NCBI GenBank assembly: GCA_009746045.1
Contig: RPFO01000026.1
Span: 294,501-358,500 of the forward strand
DNA length: 64,000 nucleotides
Source: Mesostigma viride
Taxonomy: Eukaryota > Streptophyta > Mesostigmatophyceae > Mesostigmatales > Mesostigmataceae
Reading direction: 5' to 3'
Shown here: positions 56,858-64,000 of the stretch, piece by piece
Numbering within the stretch: position 1 is the first letter of the stretch
Layout of the letters: each line of letters begins with the position of its first letter
Program-made: the position numbers and the translations under genes
Notes under the pieces: generated by a model
Database searches by the model: none
The model's input: the letters and a program-made list of their open reading frames with translations, nothing else
What the model was told of the DNA's origin: nothing

Positions 56858-57050
56858 ATACCTATTCTCGGCCTTTTGGCTAAGATCAAGTGTAGTATCT
56901 GTTCTTATCAGTTTAATATCTGATATGGGGTACATAGTACCCCAACGATATTAAATTAATTTTTCTGGGTGCAGCCGCCCGCATAGCCATGCTTGCATGG
57001 CTGGGCTGCTGCGGAATCGCCTTCGTATTGCACTCTCTCGAAGGTGGTTC
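56858..57050 (+). ncRNA. U2 spliceosomal snRNA
   Basis: Starts near 'atacctattctcggcctttt' and carries the almost invariant U2 5' region 'ggctaagatcaagtgtagta', which includes the branch-point recognition sequence GTAGTA. 'tctgttcttatcagttta' and 'atatctgata' (stem-loop IIa) follow, and a hairpin ggggtac/gtacccc (IIb). Then come 'cgatattaaa', an Sm-like site 'aatttttc' at about 56958, an extended hairpin around agccatgc/gcatggct, and stem-loop IV 'ccttcg-tattgcactctct-cgaagg', whose loop matches the conserved UAUUGCA. Total about 193 nt, normal for U2. It pairs with the intron branch site in the major spliceosome. The 3' end is placed by the closing stem. Confidence 0.96.
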
Positions 57051-59918
57051 AGCCCAATTTCATAAACTGGACAAATACAAATGACGAAGTTGATTTGAGC
57101 GCTGAAAGCAATGGTTCTTGTATGGCATTATGCCGCCACTTCAGGCGCACCAAATTTAGTGGCGGTACAAGACCCTTAGGCAAAGGGTCCATAGGCCACA
57201 ATTTTTGGCGGTGCTGTTCTACTTTCTCGTTTCCGTTCGCCACAGAGTGGCCGTGCATACAAGTCAGTGAACAGGCATACGCAATCGTACGGGGCCCATG
57301 GGTATTGGGTATAATACGCTCGTACGGGGTATTATACGCAAATCGTACGGTGACTCTTGAAAATGCTGTTTTTTTAATGGTTCAGGGGGTTCCTCAACAT
57401 TCTGACCAATCAGGCATGTTTTCTTTGTGCTCTCAGTTGCAATGCACCACATGCCTATAAGTGACACATCATCTCATGACATTGGCATTACCGTTGCTGC
57501 TTACAAGTTCAAGCATTGTCCTGTTTAATTGTTAAGTCTGTTAAAAGCACACTATAACAAAGTTGTATGCACAATCGGTGCACACCTGAAAAGGATAATA
57601 ACACAAGTAGATATGCATGCACAATGACACTTGCAGAGGTATAGAGATTGCTGCCACCATTACTGTAGGTTGAACTTAAAACCACGTCATCTTTGGCAGC
57701 ATGGAATTGCTATATACTAAGACTGAAATACCACTACAATACGGTTCGTAGGAGACGCGAAATGAGTGAGAATGTTACCCGAGCGGTAACGAGGATTCGC
57801 ACCGTTGATTTTAACATATGTTTCTTTTTTTGCGCCATTTGGCGAGCATCGACTGGAGCCTGAACCTAGCGGGGGGAATCGTGCGGGGGAATCTTGCGGG
57901 GGAATCTTGCGGTGAAAAATTCCGAACGTGAATTTAGCGAAGTCCTACTACATTTTGCTTGGTACACGGTACTACAGTTTCGTCACTGAAAATTTTCTGT
58001 AGTTGCGTTGGTGTTTCGTACGTTCCGCTGAAATTTTCGTGTTCAGTGCCCAGATCACAATTTGATCCGGGCGCAAAATGATTGGCTGTACGGTACGAAC
58101 CAAAAACGAATTTTTAGTATCTAAGTTCCGCAGCGCTTGCTGAATTTGCCCCGGAAGCCCGGGGGCACTTTCCCCGCTGAAAAAGGTGTCCGCGGAAGCG
58201 TATTGTAGTGACAGCACACGGTCAGTTGGCCAACTTGCCAAAAGTAATAAGACATTATGCCAGAAACGGACATCTTGCCTACTCGTGGTAGGCCACCATG
58301 CAATATTGATCTACATGAAGCAAGAATCCATGCGGGCTGCCAACAATGTGGCTAGCGTGCAGGATACCATGCATGCCAGCAACCTGACCCAGCTTCCCTA
58401 AACCATTAACACATATGGTACGGTGGCTAGCTAGCAGCAGCCGGCATGGCTAAATAAGGCATTTATGTGCATCGCGAGTCACACCAAATACCCCGCAGCC
58501 TGCGACGCAATGCCTCCGGCGGCCTCTTGCACTCGCTCACTCTTGCCTCCTTCGCATACGTGGCGCCCATGATATGGCGGGTGCTAGCCTTGCTCGGGTG
58601 GTAGCCTTGCTCGGGTGGTAGAACCCGAGAATTTTGCATCCAAAAGTGTGCACGTCACTGAGCTTTTAGTTACCTGTCGGCTGCCCTTTCTTGTTGAGAG
58701 TCTGTTCTTTCACGATGTGTGTCCAGACAGTCTCGAATACGGCCTGCATCTCGTCAGCCCCATCATCATCGTGTTCCATAGACCCGCACCATCACCGTCG
58801 CTAGCCATGGTGCCTGGATGTCAATTGTGCTACGATTAAATGTTAGGTGCCAGATGCGCGCCCTTGTTGGCAGACAACATAACATCGTCACCTAATTTCC
58901 TCGTCCTTCGTCTCCTAGACCCTAGTCCGACACGCAGCAATCTGCAGCAATGCATGTAAAAGTACACTCGTACACGGCCAGCTTGGCACCTGCACGCCCG
59001 ACGCCCGTTTATTTGTCGCGGAGTTACAGGTCGCCTCAGTCTAGTTCCGGCTCCACGTGCCGTCCAAAATGATGCCAGAAGCTACTTCGAACACGGTTCA
59101 TACGCAAAAAAATACGCAAAAAATACGCAAAAAACACGCAATACGCAAAAAATACGCAAAAAATACGCCGTGCGTATTTTTTTGCCCATTTTAATACGCA
59201 AATCTTGCGTATGACGTATAATACGCATCATACGGCGTATTATACGCCGTATGCCTGTACACTGATACAAGTCGACCCTACTACAGGTGACGCCACGATT
59301 GGCTGTGTAAGAACACTCCTCTGCTGGCACCATTCCGCCACAAACCGCCCTCTAGAACAACAACCGACAACAACAACTCCGTAGGTGGCGCTGAAGGCCA
59401 CTTTGCAGTGATCTGTCGGCACTTAGCACTTGAGTTGGGGGCGCATAACACTCACTCGCTGTTATATTGGCCCTTGTAGCGCCGCGCCGGTCTACTTGTA
59501 GTTTTTGCGCCGGAGAATCACGTTGCTGCACCAAGGACAAGTGCTAGAGAGTTAGACGAAAGCCCCTTGGGTGCCACGCCGCACGTGGCCGTGCCGTGCC
59601 CAAGTTTTATTGGCGAAAAGCCACACGATGGCCGAGTCAGCAGTTGTTCCGGAAGTTGAAAGCGCCACATGTGGCCGAGTGCAAAAACCTGAAAGGAAAC
59701 CATGGCTGAAAGAAGCAGTAAATTATCGCCACCATCAGTAATGAAACACGTGCTCTCGTGACTCGTGAGTACCGGATGGATGGACATACAATCCTACCTT
59801 GATACAATCCTACCGGTCTATTGTATCTTTCTTTATAGATACGATAAAATGCATCAAGTAACAAACCGAGTGTTAATTTTCCCAGAAAAAGTCCTAAATT
59901 TAGGACCAGTTTGACGTA
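57051..59918. other. Intergenic DNA with small local repeats
   Basis: No gene supported. Visible: three copies of 'ggggaatcttgcgg' (about 57868-57915), a 'gccttgctcgggtggta' duplication at about 58590-58620, and an A-rich stretch of repeated 'aaaaaatacgc' (59103-59170) ending in the palindrome atacggcgta-tta-tacgccgtat at about 59229-59252. Related 'gtattatacgc' sequence is also at about 57320-57345. Confidence 0.55.
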
Positions 59919-60900
59919 TCAATTAATTAATTAGTTAATTAGGAACATAACTCCGTTGGGAGTATATGTAGCACATAGCCCAGAGAAGGGGCATATGGCC
60001 TATAATACATTCTAAGCTACTTCCTGCAAGGGTGGGAATGTAGACAACACTTGCTCTAGGTGCACTAGGGCACTTGCACCACCCAGAGTCTCGGGGAACT
60101 CCCAGCTAAGGGGAGCCCGTCATAGGTGGGGAAGATCAGCATAGCTATACAAGAGCTAGGGCATGGCTTCTTAGCAGAGAGCGACTCCCTGCATGGGCAC
60201 TGCATAATTAAATAAAGCTAGGCATCATCTGGAGTGTGGCACATCATAGGCACACATGTACATGACTAAAAAGGCTAGGCCTAAGCTGGTATAGTGCCTG
60301 TAGTAGGCGGGCATGTACAAGGCCACTGTCTAACTATTCTACACTACTGCTGCTGTATTCCCCTAGGCTGGGGCTTCTGGAGTCGCTGGCGCCGCGGTGG
60401 TCGAGGGCCGTCGCGTGCCAGGGCTTGTGGCCGACGTAGATGGCCGCCCCCTTCCAGTACACCGGCTGGCCCGCCTTGGTCTGCAGGAGTTGGAGGTAGG
60501 TCGGCCATAGCTCCCGTCGCCGTTGTTGCTGCGCCGGGGTCAAGTCGTCGTCAAGGGTGAAGTGAGTCTTCTCGAGCCGCTTGCGGCGTCTGAGAAACGA
60601 AATCTTGTCCGCTGGGCTCTCAAAGATGAGAAGAAGCGGAGGCGCCCTGGCCTTACCCCGCGCGCGGGGGAGGCGGTGGGCGGTCAGCTTAATCTCACCA
60701 AGGAGGCCCATGCGTGCAAGGATTTTGCTCTCAAACGCACGTGCAAGCTTCTCGGAATTCTCACCTTCCTCCATGTCGAAGTTCTTGACGATGACGTTGA
60801 GGCTGCGCTTGGCGAGCTCGGCCTCCTCGCGGAGGTCAAGCGTCTGCCGTTGGAGCTGGGCTGCGACGGCGGAGGTGGTGGAGGTGGTATGTTGCTTAAC
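59919..60900 (-). mobile_element. ORF1-only LINE fragment with 3' UTR and TTAA tail
   Basis: On minus, ORF1 C-terminal coding sequence (60334-60900) is followed by about 390 bp of untranslated sequence and a TTAA tail at 59919-59941. The arrangement is the same as in the element at 38951-40988: no endonuclease or RT between ORF1 and tail. The 5' end is truncated near 60900; no clear target duplication was found. Confidence 0.75.
60334..60900 (-). pseudogene. LINE ORF1 protein, C-terminal part (truncated)
   Basis: The open frame has a helix-rich start (QLQRQTLDLREEAELAKRSL), an RRM-like segment (LNVIVKNFDMEEGENSEKLA, RAPPLLLIFESPADKISFLR) and the shared C-terminal domain (FTLDDDLTPAQQQRRRELWP, GQPVYWKGAAIYVGHKPW). 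The frame is intact, but no native start or N-terminal half is present, so it is a partial copy. Confidence 0.78.
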
Positions 60901-60906
60901 CCTCAA

Positions 60907-62020
60907 CCGTACGTCTTTGACTCGTGACTAAAATGAGTCACGAGTTGCACAGTATGCCACAGGTGCCCCCATTCAGCCTAATTATTTTTTCTAGACCATA
61001 CTAGGAACCAAGCATAATCATATTAGGGCCCACCTGGGGGTATAGTGGGTGGTCCCAGTGCTAGCTAGCCCCCCCTGCTCTATAAATAGCCCCCCCCTCA
61101 GGGGGGTACGGTGAGTGTGCGCGGTGACACCCTTATAATGGATGATAGACCCCTTTCCTCCATGAGTTGACCCTGGGGTTGGTTTTGTAGATAGATTTTT
61201 TAGTTAGGATGGGATACAAACACTAAAAATTGTAACTCCCCCAGGGACCCATCAGCTGCATGGTGCTAAAAATAACTGGTGACTATTTTGAGTCGCGAGT
61301 TTTTTGGGGGCTAAAATAGGCATCCTAGTGCAGTTTTGAACATGGAAACGATAGGGAAGCATGGAGTATGGGCAAACATGCATGCTAACACTTATTCCAA
61401 CCTGTGTGCCACCAATATCTGCCATAACCACTGCAGGTCCCTGCCGGATATGATTGGAGACGACTACGCGCGGGCCGCGAGTACGGGGTTCACAACCTTA
61501 TCATGCATGATGGAGCACGTATACCTTCTTGGATTTCACCCTAGTATTTCAGGGGGGACTGCAACTGTACCCAAGCACTACATCCAAACACTTACATGTC
61601 TTGTTTCACCCAGGGACCCACAAGATAATGCTAAAAATAGCTGGTGACTATTTTGAGTCACCAGTTTGGGGGGGGCTAGAATAAACATCCTAGTGCAGTT
61701 TTGAACATGGAAATGATAGGTAAGCATAAAACATGCATGATTATGTTTATTCCAGCCTATGTGGCACAAATATATGCCTCAATAAGCGTAAATGCTTGCA
61801 GACCCGCTGATACTGTGGTCCTTATTTTTACATGCATGATGGACCTTGCACACAAAGTCAAAACATCCCAGCACTCTTAGATAAATTAGTGACCAAAGGA
61901 CCATGCATGCAGTAACACTGAAAATTGCCAACTAGAAATAGGTGGCACTGTGAGGTCCCATCACGGAGCAGATTTTCAAACTGCACAAGTTTAAAGTTAT
62001 GCATAAACATGAAAGCTAAT
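60907..62020. repeat. Unrecognised region with a ~170-bp direct repeat, spacing about 368 bp
   Basis: The stretches at about 61245-61430 and 61612-61790 are alike: 'agggaccca', then 'tgctaaaaata', 'ctggtgactattttgagtc', 'catcctagtgcagttttgaa' and 'catggaaa'. A shorter relative ('cgtgactaaaatgagtcacg') is at about 60924. Function unknown; no coding sense. Confidence 0.75.
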
Positions 62021-62026
62021 AAGACA

Positions 62027-62165
62027 TGACCATGAAACAATAACCCATGCAGGCTAACAACATGAAACCAAATAACACATGCACAGGTGGGACCATGAAA
62101 CAATAACCCAGGCTAACAACATGAAACCAAATAACACATGCACAGGTGGGTCCATGAAACAATAA
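62027..62165. repeat. 59-bp tandem repeat, about 2.5 copies
   Basis: The unit includes 'accatgaaacaataaccca' and 'aacacatgcacaggtggg'. Confidence 0.85.
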
Positions 62166-62199
62166 CACACACTTCAAACCATGCCGGCCCATGGTGATA

Positions 62200-63703
62200 C
62201 ACGGCGCGCATGAGCGCGGGCAGGAAAGGCCAAATGCCATGCCACGTAGGCAACAAATGCTAGCATTCTTAGTCAGCCTCCGTAGGACTATATATCCCAG
62301 GCGGACATGCTCCGCCCTGAGATGGCGGCGCCGCGCCACCCCCTTGAGCTTCCGGGTGGTGGCTGCTGCCCCCCTCGTGGTAGTGGCGCCCTTGAAATTC
62401 TTGGCGCATTCGCCACGCTGGGAGAGGCGCTGCCATACCCGCTGCTTCGTCACGTTGAAGTCCAGCCCCTCCACCTGCCCGGAGTGGAAGAGGCAGAAGC
62501 AGTTCCGCTCGCTGTTAATTGCTGCAGAACGCCATGTCACAGTGCTCGCACATGACCGAGGTCTTGTGCTTCCTGCCTTGCGCGCAGCACAGTTGGCACA
62601 GCACCTAAGTAAGTACTTGCGTGTCATGCGCAAAGGCATGCCACGGAGTACTATGCAAATCTCATTAGAAAAATAATTACACAAAAGTTTAAACAAATAT
62701 CGTCTGCATCATCCCCCAACCGTTATTATAAGCACTAGATGGGGATGTAATCCTCATCCGAGCACAGCACCTGCTCCACCCAGAAATTTGCCCATCTCAT
62801 GCATTGTTATAAGGGGTGCCACTCACGCTCACCTGGCTTGCCCGCCCCCTTGAGCTCAGCATAGTCGTTGGTCTCCTTGACAATCTTGGCCACGACATCA
62901 CGTTGGGACCAGAAAAGGGAGAACAGCCCGAGGGGCCCAAACTTGAGAGTGGGCAGGGGAAAGGTTTTGATAGCAGGCGGTACCCGTCATCGGCGACAGC
63001 ACCGGAGTATCGGGAAAAGGAAACACACCTGGCTTGCCGAAACCAGATCTCCAGACAGTCTCGGCTGGCTCCTCAGTGGCAGGAGTGTCGTTAGGAAAAA
63101 ACGAATCATCGAGCCTCACCGCTCGGCACCGGACCCTCCGCACCCTTCTGGTGAACAAAGTCGTCATCGGAAGTGTCCGAGACAACGCTCTCGCTGGCCG
63201 CCGCCTTGGTCTGTCGGCGCCTTTTCGGGGCGTGGCTGATGGCTGGGTTCTTCTTCGGGTTGCCGACAGCGCGCTTCCCCGGCTCGCGTCGCTTGACCGG
63301 TGTGGGCAGCTCGATATCCTCGGATTTGTCGTCGTCGTCCTCGCCGGCGTCAGAATCGCTATCCTGGCCCTGCTCGCTATCATCGTCACTGCTACCTGCC
63401 GTTGGGACCTTCCTGGCTGCGCATTCTTTCACTAGAGCTTCGTACTCATCTGAGCTGCACGAATATATGAAAATCTGCTCACGGGTGAATGGGTACGTGA
63501 GCTTGTCGTCCGGGAAATAGCACCGTGCACCATCTCCGGACCTGTTCACTGTCACTACCTTGCCCGGCAAACGTACCTCGCTGTGTTTTTTCCCATACTG
63601 CTATATCGCCCAGTCTAGTCCGAATTTTTCCACAGGCACTGCCATGCCAAATGCCCTTCTTTACCTCGAAAGTCCGTATATCTGCCTGCATTTCGTCCGC
63701 CAT
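62200..63703 (-). pseudogene. piggyBac-like transposase gene remnant, catalytic core missing
   Basis: Reading on minus: ATG at 63703 (exon 63665-63703), then 63120-63600 with a small folded N-terminal domain (RLPGKVVTVNRSGDGARCYF, YPFTREQIFIYSCSSDEYEA). A long acidic/basic linker follows (SDSDAGEDDDD, PKRRRQTK). At about 62805-62945 sits the entry to the piggyBac DDE domain (LGLFSLFWSQRDVVAKIVKE, TNDYAEL, EREWHPL). At about 62450-62604 sits the C-terminal cysteine-rich finger (VLCQLCCAQGRKHK, MCEHCDMAFC, then ERNCFCLFHSG after a frameshift). The Asp-rich catalytic middle of about 300 residues is absent, so no active transposase can be made. No terminal inverted repeats were identified. Confidence 0.68.
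62607..62761 (-). mobile_element. 155-bp dispersed repeat with target-site duplication, introner-like
   Basis: Flanked by the 11-bp direct duplication gcacagcacct (62596-62606 and 62762-62772). Related copies lie at 35609-35768 (same orientation) and at 45369-45477 and 45231-45280 (opposite). On minus the insert ends ..acttacttag directly before the duplicated GTGCTGTGC, and the upstream duplicate also begins AG|GTGCTGTGC. Splicing from 62770 to 62605 would remove 166 nt and restore VEQVLCQLCC. No terminal inverted repeats are seen. Confidence 0.7.
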
Positions 63704-64000
63704 GTCTACGTCCGCGCTCCCCCCTTTTTTCGCATCCTTCGTTTTCGTACGTTTTTGTCAATTTTTTTTACCGCCCAAACCTGCATGCACCAGGGTACCC
63801 TGTTGACTTTGACCAGGGTTTCCACCCTGATACGGTGGTCAAATACGGTCAGACAAGTGTCCTACGGATAGAGTGAATCTAGATCTTTTCGGTGGTCTAG
63901 TTGGTTCCCGCCAAAACCTTCCCGCCAAATCCCTACAGGGCGCACAAACTCATGCCGAATGTGAGGCATGAGAAAAACTCGCAGTCGAAAATCGGCACGA
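63704..64000. other. Upstream flank of the piggyBac-like gene
   Basis: 297 bp with no gene recognised. It is pyrimidine-rich just right of the ATG. Confidence 0.4.

Noticed and set aside
57757-57812. tRNA-like T-arm on the minus strand
   Set aside because: The loop does not match TTCRANY and no acceptor or anticodon arms can be drawn.
62607-62761. Helitron end (CTAA-like terminus)
   Set aside because: The 11-bp target duplication does not fit Helitron insertion.

Overview
The window looks like nuclear DNA of a photosynthetic eukaryote, most likely a green alga. Nothing in it looks bacterial. It holds intron-rich genes with GC-rich short exons and donors mostly of the GTGAGT/GTGGGT/GTGCGT type. 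It also holds a spliceosomal U2 snRNA gene, a cytosolic CCT chaperonin subunit, a nuclear gene for a primary-type sigma factor (which implies a plastid), several LINE-type retrotransposons and a decayed piggyBac-like gene. The green-algal call is an inference; a haptophyte or other alga is not excluded.

Layout. (1) 1-4077, minus: 5' part of a sigma-factor gene, five exons, cut by the window start. (2) 4.1-9.1 kb: intergenic DNA with a 5'-truncated LINE (minus), a (GGAT)n array and a second 5'-truncated LINE with an open RT reading frame (plus). (3) 10109-31307, plus: one 25-exon gene for a predicted 1014-residue type II membrane protein that joins a GT4-like glycosyltransferase, a GT2-like glycosyltransferase and a C-terminal beta-sandwich/CBM-like region. 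Its introns are packed with mini- and microsatellites. (4) 31.9-44.6 kb: retrotransposon nest. (5) 45695-56299, minus: complete 12-exon CCT8 (CCT theta) gene, 540 residues. (6) 56858-57050, plus: U2 snRNA, divergent from CCT8. (7) 57-62 kb: mostly unrecognised DNA with an ORF1-only LINE fragment and local repeats. (8) 62.2-63.7 kb, minus: piggyBac-like pseudogene interrupted by a 155-bp dispersed repeat with a target-site duplication.

The exon models rest on reading frames that stay in phase across every junction. The summed coding length is 3045 nt for the glycosyltransferase and 1623 nt for CCT8, both divisible by three, and family motifs are rebuilt across splice junctions. No transcript data were available.

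The most unusual signals are three. First, many introns carry diverged copies ('echoes') of the adjacent exon edge including its splice site; one in CCT8 is inverted. Second, a small dispersed repeat has a target duplication starting with GT and a right end in AG, so splicing would remove it exactly (introner-like). Third, LINE fragments are nested and meet tail-to-tail on palindromic TTAA tracts, and several appear to contain only ORF1.
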